A DNA stretch of 64,000 nucleotides, taken from a virus. The stretch lies in IMG/VR virus record IMGVR_UViG_3300034101_005931, positions 1 to 64,000 of that record. One strand, written 5' to 3'. The translations under genes were made by a program, and so were the position numbers. The notes under the pieces were generated by a model. The model was not told the origin of the DNA, did not search any database, and saw nothing but the letters and a program-made list of their open reading frames with translations. This document shows, piece by piece, positions 55,422 through 62,445 of this stretch (positions are counted from its first letter, which is position 1; every line of letters begins with the position of its first letter).

Positions 55422-55564
55422 TTAGATCTTTTTTTGCCAGCGTCTTTCCGGCGTGTTCTCGCTTTAGCGCCACCTGCTCTAAGTTGTGCAGCTATTGTAT
55501 TCCTCGATCCTGTTTTGCCAAAACAGCCCCAATTGCTAACGATTGTGTTTTTCGTTCTAGCCAT
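55418..55564 (-). CDS. small basic protein (MARTKNT...)
   Basis: 48 residues, Arg/Lys-rich (AQLRAGGAKARTRRKDAGKKR). Ribosome- or nucleic-acid-binding is possible from charge. Coupled to the previous entry. Confidence 0.6.
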   Translation of the reverse strand: MARTKNTIVSNWGCFGKTGSRNTIAAQLRAGGAKARTRRKDAGKKRSK

Positions 55565-55605
55565 ACATACATAATATATGAATTATAAGAATGTGCAAGG
55601 AAAAA

Positions 55606-55676
55606 CTACCTCGCTACGACTCGAACGTAGAAAAGGAGATCCAAATTCTCCTGTGATACCATTTCACCACGAGGTA
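55606..55676 (-). tRNA. tRNA-Gln (TTG)
   Basis: Acceptor TACCTCG/CGAGGTA, anticodon stem GGAGA/TCTCC with loop ATTTGGA, T-loop TTCGAGT. Confidence 0.88.
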
Positions 55677-55679
55677 ATA

Positions 55680-55762
55680 TGGGTAGAGTAGGACTCGAAC
55701 CTACGAACTCTAATAGAGAGGAGATTTACAGTCTCCGGCAATTGCCACTATGCGATCTACCC
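55680..55762 (-). tRNA. tRNA-Tyr (GTA)
   Basis: Acceptor GGGTAGA/TCTACCC, anticodon stem GGAGA/TCTCC with loop CTGTAAA, long variable arm, canonical T-loop. Confidence 0.92.
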
Positions 55763-55823
55763 GTTTATGTTCCAATATTTTAATTGAAGTTTAAGAAAAA
55801 TTCAACTTCTTTTTTATTTATTA

Positions 55824-56171
55824 TTACGGAACAAGAATAACGTTACCAGAATAAGGATCCTTTATTTCTGTATCTGATACATACCCTCTTACATCTATAT
55901 AACCCTTATCAGAATAAGGGCTTTTTATAAAACCTTTCATATTTGGAACAGGTATTCCGTAAGAATATTTTACTTGTTCTAATGCTACTAAATTAGTCGG
56001 TATGTATCTTAGTATGATAATGCCAGCTAATAAGCCTAGAATGAAAACAGAGACTGAACTGTTAATTATAAACGCAAAAAGCAAAGTGACTAATCTGCAG
56101 ACAAGTGTTACAAAAAACCAGAATACTATAAGTGAACAACATCCTAATAGTATTGTGATAAAAACAGTCAC
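55824..56171 (-). CDS. membrane protein, two TM segments
   Basis: 115 residues: hydrophobic stretches at 3-32 and 40-57, then a soluble C terminus (GFIKSPYSDKGYIDVRGYV). No family recognised. One nt after the next gene. Confidence 0.6.
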   Translation of the reverse strand: MTVFITILLGCCSLIVFWFFVTLVCRLVTLLFAFIINSSVSVFILGLLAGIIILRYIPTNLVALEQVKYSYGIPVPNMKGFIKSPYSDKGYIDVRGYVSDTEIKDPYSGNVILVP

Positions 56172-56172
56172 A

Positions 56173-56358
56173 TCATTTATGTTTTATTTTAACAGGAGCA
56201 GAGTCCTCGTCTTCATCACGTACTTTGTCTCGTAAAGATGGCGACCGTTTTGATTTCCGTTCCGGAAAAAAAACCGCTTTCTTTTCTTCTTTAGATAGGC
56301 AAGGAAAAATCTCAGAAGAGATGTAGTATTTATTTAATGTAGGAAAAATGCCGTGCAT
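56173..56358 (-). CDS. hypothetical polar protein
   Basis: 61 residues, Lys/Arg/Glu-rich. Own promoter at 56367-56395 shared face-to-face with that of 56409. Confidence 0.55.
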   Translation of the reverse strand: MHGIFPTLNKYYISSEIFPCLSKEEKKAVFFPERKSKRSPSLRDKVRDEDEDSAPVKIKHK

Positions 56359-56366
56359 ATAACATA

Positions 56367-56395
56367 ATATTATCTTGCATGTTTTTAAAATGCAA
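56367..56395 (-). promoter_or_regulatory. minus promoter of a divergent pair
   Basis: TTGCAT, 17 nt, TAATAT, 8 nt before ATG 56358. Its -35 is the inverse of the plus -35, together a TTGCAT-N9-ATGCAA palindrome. Confidence 0.65.
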
Positions 56396-56402
56396 CTAGA
56401 TT
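56375..56402 (+). promoter_or_regulatory. plus promoter of a divergent pair
   Basis: TTGCAT, 16 nt, TAGATT (56397-56402), 6 nt before ATG 56409. Overlaps the minus promoter. Confidence 0.65.
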
Positions 56403-56408
56403 AACAAT

Positions 56409-56603
56409 ATGAAAAAAATTCATACACAAGTCGTTGTTAACAAAGGCGAAGTTCCTCTATTTGATAAAAACATGAATCCTACTAAACTTCCTGTTCTCGA
56501 AATTCAGTTCCATAAGGACAGTGAAGTCGTCCGTGAAATAATATCAGAGTCTACAGGGTATCGGTTATATCGTGAGCTTAAAAATGCTTTAAATTTAAAC
56601 TGA
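56409..56603 (+). CDS. hypothetical protein
   Basis: 64 residues. KIHTQVVVNKGEVPLFDK... then SESTGYRLYRELKNAL, a small alpha/beta. Leaderless, in front of the DUF932-like gene. Confidence 0.6.
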   Translation: MKKIHTQVVVNKGEVPLFDKNMNPTKLPVLEIQFHKDSEVVREIISESTGYRLYRELKNALNLN

Positions 56604-56618
56604 GTTCCTAAATTCAGC

Positions 56619-56646
56619 TTGCGTTCCTAATTCAATTCCGTATAAT
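56619..56646 (+). promoter_or_regulatory. strong promoter for the DUF932-like gene
   Basis: TTGCGT, 16 nt, TATAAT (56641-56646); GGGAGGTG follows before ATG 56659. Two GTTCCTAA words flank the -35. Confidence 0.75.
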
Positions 56647-56658
56647 GGGAGGTGCAAT

Positions 56659-57729
56659 ATGAATGCAACACTAGTCCAAGAATATGACAAACGCGCAACT
56701 GGCTTGCGTGAAGTCATTAGTAACTACAATAAAGAACCGGTTCAGTTGTCCCGAATCGATAAATCACAAAATCATTTTGAGTATAATGGGGTCGAGGTCG
56801 GCCACAATGCTCTTAAAGATCTTTTGAATATCTTTTCGGTCAAACAGAACTTGATTTCTGAAATCAAAAACGACAAAGAGCAGTGGCTGCCCCTGCATCA
56901 CGCGCTCTCTAATATTAAGAACGACCGTATTATTACGGCTGTTGTAAACCGTAACAGCAAAAGTCCGTATATCTCTCGCTTCTTTGATGAGAAGCTTGAC
57001 GAGGCACAACCTCTTAAGCTCGAACCTGGCATTGATTTGATGCGCGGTTTCCTCGAGAACACAGAACGTGATCTCATGATCCGTAATCTGGAGTTCAATT
57101 CTGAAACTCTTCAGATTGATCTTCGTGTTCAAGATAAGACCACAAACATCGATGTGTTTGGTGATGGAGAAGATAAATGGAACCCCGGGTTTGGTATCGG
57201 CTATGGTGAGACTAAGACCTCGGTTGCTCCTTACTATCTCCGTTTGGTCTGTACTAATGGTATGACGGCTGCACAAGAGATTGTTCAGCGTTATTTCAAT
57301 ACACGTGAGATGAAGCAGAGCTCTTTTAACAAGCTCATCAACGGTGTTATTGAGCGTGACGTTGTTCAAGTATGTAAGACTAACGCTAAGCGCCTGCAAA
57401 ACAATAATGTTAGCTTACGCGAGTTTTTCGCTGCTAAGAATATTGTTCGTCCTGATAACAAGGATCTCCAGCTCGATTATTTCGACGACAAGGAGATTCA
57501 GGAAGCCTACAAACCGTATGCAATTCGCTACCGGAACAAGCGTTGGCTTTCCTCGGCGAACTCTAACGTTAATGCATACGAGTTCTTTAATAGGCTCACT
57601 CATGCAGCGACGCACCAGCCTCGTCTGCAGGGGTCTACTAGAATGGCTCTGAATGCTCTGGCATCGAGCTTGTTCTTCAAAGGACCGGATCTCGCTTTTC
57701 AAGCGCCGAATCCTTTCGGAAGAAACTAA
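56659..57729 (+). CDS. DUF932-like phage/plasmid protein
   Basis: 356 residues. Features of the DUF932 family: an acidic-basic core with GFGIGYGETKTSVAPYYLRLVCTNGMTAAQEI near 180-210 and TRLT-like C-terminal helices (RLTHAATHQPR near 320). Function unknown; often near replication and in early regions. Codons are optimised (CGT, CTC, GTC), a promoter and a strong terminator frame it, so it is a highly expressed monocistronic gene. Confidence 0.75.
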   Translation: MNATLVQEYDKRATGLREVISNYNKEPVQLSRIDKSQNHFEYNGVEVGHNALKDLLNIFSVKQNLISEIKNDKEQWLPLHHALSNIKNDRIITAVVNRNSKSPYISRFFDEKLDEAQPLKLEPGIDLMRGFLENTERDLMIRNLEFNSETLQIDLRVQDKTTNIDVFGDGEDKWNPGFGIGYGETKTSVAPYYLRLVCTNGMTAAQEIVQRYFNTREMKQSSFNKLINGVIERDVVQVCKTNAKRLQNNNVSLREFFAAKNIVRPDNKDLQLDYFDDKEIQEAYKPYAIRYRNKRWLSSANSNVNAYEFFNRLTHAATHQPRLQGSTRMALNALASSLFFKGPDLAFQAPNPFGRN

Positions 57730-57750
57730 TCTTCTGAGACGCACAACTAA

Positions 57751-57781
57751 ACCCGAGGGCGAAAGCCCTCGGGTTTTTTTA
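57751..57781 (+). terminator. strong rho-independent terminator
   Basis: ACCCGAGGGC-gaaa-GCCCTCGGGT, 10-bp stem with GAAA tetraloop, then T7. Confidence 0.95.
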
Positions 57782-57800
57782 TAAAATTTATAAAATTTTC

Positions 57801-57828
57801 TTGATTAGATCTAAGTTTCATATATACT
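57801..57828 (+). promoter_or_regulatory. sigma70-type promoter for 57835
   Basis: TTGATT, 16 nt, TATACT (57823-57828), 6 nt before ATG. Confidence 0.75.
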
Positions 57829-57834
57829 ACATGT

Positions 57835-58425
57835 ATGAACGCAAAACACCAATTCAAATATACCTATAACGAAGGCTGTGAAGATTTCTCTCCAGTCGAA
57901 GTAACCTTTGACATGCCTGGAGATGTCACCATTCGTCAAATGCTCTGGAACTTTGAGTGCTATCTTAAAGCTTGTGGCTTCTATTTTGATGGACACTTGG
58001 AAGTGGTCCCAGAAGGTGGCTATGATTTAGAAGACGAAGTTGAGGAAGAGCCTCCTTATTGCTGTATGGGTGATAGTGATTGCTGTGAAGAGAGTGAAGA
58101 GTACAAAGCAGAAAAGCTTAAAGAGTGGAGTGAAGGCATTGCTAAACTTGATAACGAGCAAAAAAAGAAAGCTAATGAAGATGCTCGTAAAATGTCTGAT
58201 CTCCATTACGAAGCTACAAAAGAAGTGGTTAAGAATAAATGGGTTCATGGTATCTGTAATCCTCCTTCGCCAGATTGGAAGGCAAGTAATTCAGATAATT
58301 ACTGGAACAGCGCAAAAACCATCGAAAGGGAGCGCGATTGGGCAATGGCGGAAATCGCCAAACTCCAAATGAAATTGGAGGGCATTAATGAAGCAAGTAA
58401 TTCAGATAATTGCTGGAACAGCTAA
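57835..58425 (+). CDS. hypothetical protein with internal duplicated segment
   Basis: 196 residues. N-terminal alpha/beta part, an acidic Cys-rich stretch (EEEPPYCCMGDSDCCEESE) that may bind metal, then helices. The peptide ASNSDN[YC]WNS occurs twice, 37 residues apart, from a DNA repeat (58282-58311 and 58393-58422). Leaderless. First gene of the early plus-strand run. Confidence 0.65.
   Translation: MNAKHQFKYTYNEGCEDFSPVEVTFDMPGDVTIRQMLWNFECYLKACGFYFDGHLEVVPEGGYDLEDEVEEEPPYCCMGDSDCCEESEEYKAEKLKEWSEGIAKLDNEQKKKANEDARKMSDLHYEATKEVVKNKWVHGICNPPSPDWKASNSDNYWNSAKTIERERDWAMAEIAKLQMKLEGINEASNSDNCWNS
58282..58422. repeat. 30-bp in-frame direct repeat
   Basis: GCAAGTAATTCAGATAATT... at 58282 and 58393, 29 of 30 bases identical, 111 bp (37 codons) apart, inside gene 57835-58425. 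Confidence 0.85.
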
Positions 58426-58426
58426 T

Positions 58427-58756
58427 ATGAAAAAAGTTAAATCAGTAACTATTATTAAACACTATACCTCTGATAGAACTACTATCACAGAAGATCATTA
58501 TACTCAACATAATGAGCATCCGGAAGATAGGATCTTTAAAGATAGAGAATACATTAAAAGGCTTCAAGAACATATTGATTATGTCTTTGAACACCTGGAC
58601 CATGATCTCAGACTGAATGATAAGGGCAGGGATTGGCTCTTTGATTATATCTTTAATGAAGATAGCAAAGATATTGAGTTTGAAGAGTACTTGGCAAAGT
58701 ATAATGTCAAGTATGAGGATTGTGTTACTTCAAACAAATGGTATCATAATCAATGA
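58427..58756 (+). CDS. hypothetical protein
   Basis: 109 residues from ATG 58427, 2 nt after the previous stop. VKSVTIIKHYTSDRTTITEDHYTQ then acidic helices (DREYIKRLQEHIDYVFEHLD). A start at 58388 inside the repeat is possible. Overlaps the next start by 4 nt. Confidence 0.6.
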   Translation: MKKVKSVTIIKHYTSDRTTITEDHYTQHNEHPEDRIFKDREYIKRLQEHIDYVFEHLDHDLRLNDKGRDWLFDYIFNEDSKDIEFEEYLAKYNVKYEDCVTSNKWYHNQ

Positions 58757-58920
58757 CTAACGAACAATTAGAACTATTACTCAAGTATATTGACATGAGA
58801 GATAGTCATTATAATCATGTAGCAAAAACACCTGAAGGATATAGTTTAGGTTACTCTGATGAAGAAGCAGAAATTAGACAAGATCTAAGATGGACATTAC
58901 AAGATGAAAAAGAAATCTAA
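58753..58920 (+). CDS. small acidic protein
   Basis: 55 residues: MTNEQLELLLKYIDMRDSH..., DEEAEIRQDLRWTLQ. Coupled to both neighbours by overlaps, which is the main support. Confidence 0.6.
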   Translation: MTNEQLELLLKYIDMRDSHYNHVAKTPEGYSLGYSDEEAEIRQDLRWTLQDEKEI

Positions 58921-59272
58921 AAAAGAACTAGACTTAGACTTTGAAGGTTTTAAACCTTTAAGCTGTTCAAGCATCATTGCAGAAGCTAAAAATTTTAATT
59001 GGACTTCTGAAAAAAGAGTATTCACCTATAGTAGGTTCAATAACTTCTTTTTTGAAGAAGTCTTTAATAGAATAGAAAGACCAGAAATTGATCTTCAATG
59101 TTCTTTAGGTGCTATAGCAACATTGTTAGAAATTAATCCTTATTGGCAATGGGATGGAACACCGGGACAGAGTAAGCTAACAATTGCTTCTTGTGTTGCT
59201 AATTGCTTTGTGGACTTTACTTTGGCAGGTATTACTATTATGTGGAATAAAAGGCTAATAGTAACTGATTAA
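58904..59272 (+). CDS. hypothetical protein
   Basis: 122 residues. Basic start, then LSCSSIIAEAKNFNWTSEKRVFTYSRF and a hydrophobic, Trp-rich end. No domain. Stop is followed directly by the next ATG. Confidence 0.6.
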   Translation: MKKKSKKELDLDFEGFKPLSCSSIIAEAKNFNWTSEKRVFTYSRFNNFFFEEVFNRIERPEIDLQCSLGAIATLLEINPYWQWDGTPGQSKLTIASCVANCFVDFTLAGITIMWNKRLIVTD

Positions 59273-59914
59273 ATGAAATATAGCATCAAAGAAGTAAAGC
59301 CTAATGTCTTTGCTGTTATAGTAAAAGACAAATATGATAGGGCTATGCTGTTCTGTAGAGCTCAGGAGTACTATGAATCTCCTAATGCTAAGTTCCGTAA
59401 TAAGTCCTTTTCAATCTGGGACTACATGAAGTGGTATAATGAAAAGTATGGTAAGGGCTTTAGTTATGGTGCTGATTGGTCAGGGTTCAATATTCCTTTG
59501 AAGGTAATTACTCAATGCTATAACAGACTAGGTAAATTTGAATCTCCTTATGACAAAGTCATGTATGACATTGTGGTAAAGATTAATAAGAAATGCCTCT
59601 TTGATGATGGGTATGTTATTGCTTGTGGAGATACAAAAGGGGATACCTTTAAGCATGAAGTATGTCATGCCCTGTATTATACAGATAAAGACTACAAAAA
59701 GAGGATGGATAATCTGACTAAATCTCTTCCTCAAGAACACTATAACATCTTCAAAAAGAATCTATTAGAAATGGGCTATACAGTAAAAGTAATTGATGAT
59801 GAGATTCAAGCCTACCTTCAATATGACTTTGATCACTATGACTTTGGAAAAGGTGTTGCTTTAAAAGTAAGAAAAGAGTATAACAAATTTTATCTTAATG
59901 AAAGAGATAAATAA
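59273..59914 (+). CDS. putative zinc metallopeptidase (HExxH)
   Basis: 213 residues. TFKHEVCHALYYTDKDYKKRM near 128-145 has H-E-V-C-H. The N-terminal part (NVFAVIVKDKYDRAMLF) and a long C-terminal helix flank it. Same motif type as 18693-19280 with otherwise little similarity, so two zincins in one phage. Confidence 0.65.
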   Translation: MKYSIKEVKPNVFAVIVKDKYDRAMLFCRAQEYYESPNAKFRNKSFSIWDYMKWYNEKYGKGFSYGADWSGFNIPLKVITQCYNRLGKFESPYDKVMYDIVVKINKKCLFDDGYVIACGDTKGDTFKHEVCHALYYTDKDYKKRMDNLTKSLPQEHYNIFKKNLLEMGYTVKVIDDEIQAYLQYDFDHYDFGKGVALKVRKEYNKFYLNERDK

Positions 59915-59963
59915 TTATGCTGATAAATTCAATTAGCAATTATTTAAAAATACTGCTAATAGA

Positions 59964-59971
59964 AATAAATA
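59964..59971 (+). promoter_or_regulatory. late promoter box for 59978
   Basis: AATAAATA, 6 nt before ATG 59978, in the middle of an early-looking gene run. Confidence 0.6.
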
Positions 59972-59977
59972 TAATAT

Positions 59978-60565
59978 ATGCCCAATCCATCTTTCTGTTC
60001 GTATGAGTCAATTGTAGTAACTGGAGCTGCTGTAGTATCTTTATCGAGTCTTGACCCTGGACTTAATTTGTCAAATGTAACAACTCCTTATAATACTGTA
60101 AATGGAACCTATGTTGCCTTTGCAACTGCAGCTCCTGGTGGTGATATGTCTAAAAGATACACTCTTTTTACAAGAGATGGTCTAAATTCGTATCCAAGAA
60201 TTGTAGCAGGTAGTGCATATAGTATATGGAATTTAAGTGTTAAAACTGAAAGTGTTCCAAGTGGCTTGGCATGTTATCAAACAACTCAAACATTACCAGT
60301 TTCTAGTAATCCGTGTCCTGTAGGTTTATGGAGTCCAATTCCAGCTAGTTTAGCTACTTGGTCGACAGATTTTGACACCGCTGTTGGTTCAGTAATTAAC
60401 GGTTGCATTAGTTATGGAAGTCCAGAGCCAAATCAAGCAAATTCTAGAGATAACAAATACACTATAGCTCCGAAATTAATAATTACCGAAACAGACGTCG
60501 TAATAAGTCCTGGAGAGTTAGGTGAAGATAGGTTCAAGAGACTTTATACCCTAGGTTATGTATAA
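59978..60565 (+). CDS. late structural-type protein, unknown
   Basis: 195 residues, beta-rich and Ser/Thr/Pro-rich with four Cys (CYQTTQTL, NPCPVG). The late box and composition fit a virion or fibre-linked protein; nothing specific recognised. Confidence 0.55.
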   Translation: MPNPSFCSYESIVVTGAAVVSLSSLDPGLNLSNVTTPYNTVNGTYVAFATAAPGGDMSKRYTLFTRDGLNSYPRIVAGSAYSIWNLSVKTESVPSGLACYQTTQTLPVSSNPCPVGLWSPIPASLATWSTDFDTAVGSVINGCISYGSPEPNQANSRDNKYTIAPKLIITETDVVISPGELGEDRFKRLYTLGYV

Positions 60566-60591
60566 AAACATTCGAATGTTTTGAATAATAC

Positions 60592-60620
60592 TTGACATGT
60601 CCATAAAGTTCCTATATACT
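60592..60620 (+). promoter_or_regulatory. consensus sigma70 promoter for the YopX-like gene
   Basis: TTGACA, 17 nt, TATACT (60615-60620), 7 nt before ATG. The -10 is inside a perfect GTTCCT-N7-AGGAAC palindrome (60608-60626), a likely operator. Confidence 0.85.
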
Positions 60621-60627
60621 AGGAACA

Positions 60628-61038
60628 ATGAGCAGAGTACTAAAATTTAGAGCTTGGGATAAACTTAACAAAACCTTTATCTATTCTGACAAAGGCTATC
60701 AGGGTCATTATGTTTTGACTCTTGATGGTAGGTTCCAGAATCTTCAGAATGGTTCTGGAGGAGATGAGTATATTGTCCAAGAGTACATTGGCCTAAAAGA
60801 CAAGAATGGCAAAGACATCTACGAAGGTGACATTATTAGCTTCTCTGTTAACTATACAGTAGAGCTAGGTGATCCTGATGTCATTGTGTATAAAGATTGT
60901 GAGGTCTATTATGATAAAGAGCTCGCTGGATTCTATTTTGGTAAAGATGGACACCAGATCTTAGATAAAGTTGAAGTAGACTCTATTGAGGTCACAGGGA
61001 ACATATTCGAGAACAAATCAAATGGAAGACCAAACTAA
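60628..61038 (+). CDS. YopX-family protein
   Basis: 136 residues. FRAWDKLNKTFIYSDKGYQG, YTGLKDKNGKDIYEGDII-type core (EYIGLKDKNGKDIYEGDII near 53) and VTGNIFEN at the end, the hallmarks of YopX phage proteins, of unknown function. Leaderless promoter. Confidence 0.87.
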   Translation: MSRVLKFRAWDKLNKTFIYSDKGYQGHYVLTLDGRFQNLQNGSGGDEYIVQEYIGLKDKNGKDIYEGDIISFSVNYTVELGDPDVIVYKDCEVYYDKELAGFYFGKDGHQILDKVEVDSIEVTGNIFENKSNGRPN

Positions 61039-61159
61039 ACCCCCTTACCCTCTTGGTGACTTAACCCCGGAAGAGATAGAACAATTAAGACAATCTAAAA
61101 AAGAAATAGCACAAAGAGTTAAAGAGCTCTGGGAGAAAGATAATGAAAGTAAGAATTAA
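61022..61159 (+). CDS. small acidic helical protein
   Basis: 45 residues: QTKPPYPLGDLTPEEIEQLRQSKKE. Overlaps both neighbours (17 nt each), typical of the coupled small genes here. Confidence 0.6.
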   Translation: MEDQTKPPYPLGDLTPEEIEQLRQSKKEIAQRVKELWEKDNESKN

Positions 61160-61541
61160 TAACATAGGAGCTGAACCTATAGCATATATTGGCAAAAGGT
61201 TTGAAGAGCCGAGATATGAATTGTCTATTGTAAAGTATCATCCTAACAAGTATTATGGAATGCTTGAACAGTACTTGAAGGATGGCTGGAAAGATAATGG
61301 TGATTACATCTCACATAAAAATGCTAATATAGGTAAGAGCTGCTTTTTAGGTAAAGAGACAAACTATGTCGTAGCATTCCTCAGATATGATAATCATGAT
61401 TGCACAACAAAGCTTGAATCAGTCTGCGATAGATTGCTTTACATAGAAGAGGATGAGAAAAAAGACTTCTTTGAAGTTTACAAAATAGCAGATAGAATGA
61501 TATTAGAGAAAGTAGAAAAAGATGAAAAGCAAAATACCTGA
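61143..61541 (+). CDS. hypothetical protein
   Basis: 132 residues, alpha/beta (MKVRINNIGAEPIAYIGKRF..., YVVAFLRYDNHD) with an acidic tail. No domain. Overlaps neighbours. Confidence 0.6.
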   Translation: MKVRINNIGAEPIAYIGKRFEEPRYELSIVKYHPNKYYGMLEQYLKDGWKDNGDYISHKNANIGKSCFLGKETNYVVAFLRYDNHDCTTKLESVCDRLLYIEEDEKKDFFEVYKIADRMILEKVEKDEKQNT

Positions 61542-62007
61542 CTCCTTTGTAGAAGCTATGAAGGATATTGCAAAGGGTAAAACAGTTCCCTTGGATAAAG
61601 CTCTCAATGAAAAGCCTTCTATCGATTGGAAAGAAGCGCATGATATGCAGCAAAAGCTTGTTATTCATTATGTCTTAGAAAACGAAAAGCTTAAAGATAA
61701 AATTAAAGAGCTGGAAGCTCCTTCTGAGAAAGTTGATAATATCTGTAATCAGATTGAAGAGATATATAAAGAGAGAGACTATTATAAGATGCATAGTCAT
61801 ATCTTAGAAACAGCTAATGATGAGTTAGATCGGGCTAACAAACTAATGAAGGACACACTTATTAACATCTGGGAATGTTTCGAGATTAGATCTGAAATAT
61901 ACCATAATGATTGGGTAGGCCTACAAGCTCTTGCTAACAAAGCTCGGATCTGTTTAGAAGATATTGGTTACGAATGGCGAAATGATAAAAAAGATAATAA
62001 ATCCTGA
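61522..62007 (+). CDS. coiled-coil hypothetical protein
   Basis: 161 residues, helical (HYVLENEKLKDKIKELEAPS, NICNQIEEIYKERDYYKM). Found in the tightly coupled early run. Function unknown. Confidence 0.6.
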   Translation: MKSKIPDSFVEAMKDIAKGKTVPLDKALNEKPSIDWKEAHDMQQKLVIHYVLENEKLKDKIKELEAPSEKVDNICNQIEEIYKERDYYKMHSHILETANDELDRANKLMKDTLINIWECFEIRSEIYHNDWVGLQALANKARICLEDIGYEWRNDKKDNKS

Positions 62008-62015
62008 GTTAAGCA

Positions 62016-62186
62016 ATGAAAAAGGTAATTATTTCTGCGTTAACAATTCTAGTAACTGGGTGCACAACCTTAACCGATAAGATAGTTAAACCCCCTATCA
62101 ACGATGACAATTACTGGAACATTCCCTGCTTTGTGGATGGTATTAAATTAAAGAAGCCTTGGTTAAAAAAGAAAAATTATGAATAG
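62016..62186 (+). CDS. small lipoprotein
   Basis: 56 residues. Signal MKKVIISALTILVTGC, lipobox V-T-G-C at 16, then PPINDDNYWNIPCFVDG. Overlaps the next ATG by 8 nt. Confidence 0.7.
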   Translation: MKKVIISALTILVTGCTTLTDKIVKPPINDDNYWNIPCFVDGIKLKKPWLKKKNYE

Positions 62187-62445
62187 TAGAATGATAGGCT
62201 TAGGTATGATCGATGAACAATATAAGAGTTCATTTGTAAAGCAAATGGAAGAAGAGATTAAAAGATTACAAGAAGACCTTTCTTTGTACAAAAAGGTTAA
62301 CCTCGATTTGAGAAAAGAGATTACAATGCTGGAAAAGCTTATAGAACTCAACATGAAAGACCTCCATGATATAGCCGATCAAAGGGATTGGTACTATGAA
62401 GAGTATCAGAAGCTAAAAGTAAATACTTCATATGACGCTCACTGA
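62179..62445 (+). CDS. coiled-coil hypothetical protein
   Basis: 88 residues, helical throughout (QMEEEIKRLQEDLSLYKKVN). Overlaps the desaturase gene start by 14 nt. Confidence 0.6.
   Translation: MNSRMIGLGMIDEQYKSSFVKQMEEEIKRLQEDLSLYKKVNLDLRKEITMLEKLIELNMKDLHDIADQRDWYYEEYQKLKVNTSYDAH

Noticed and set aside
56764-57399. 211-residue minus frame inside the DUF932-like gene
   Set aside because: The plus gene has optimised codons, promoter and terminator; the antisense frame is a by-product of its codon use.
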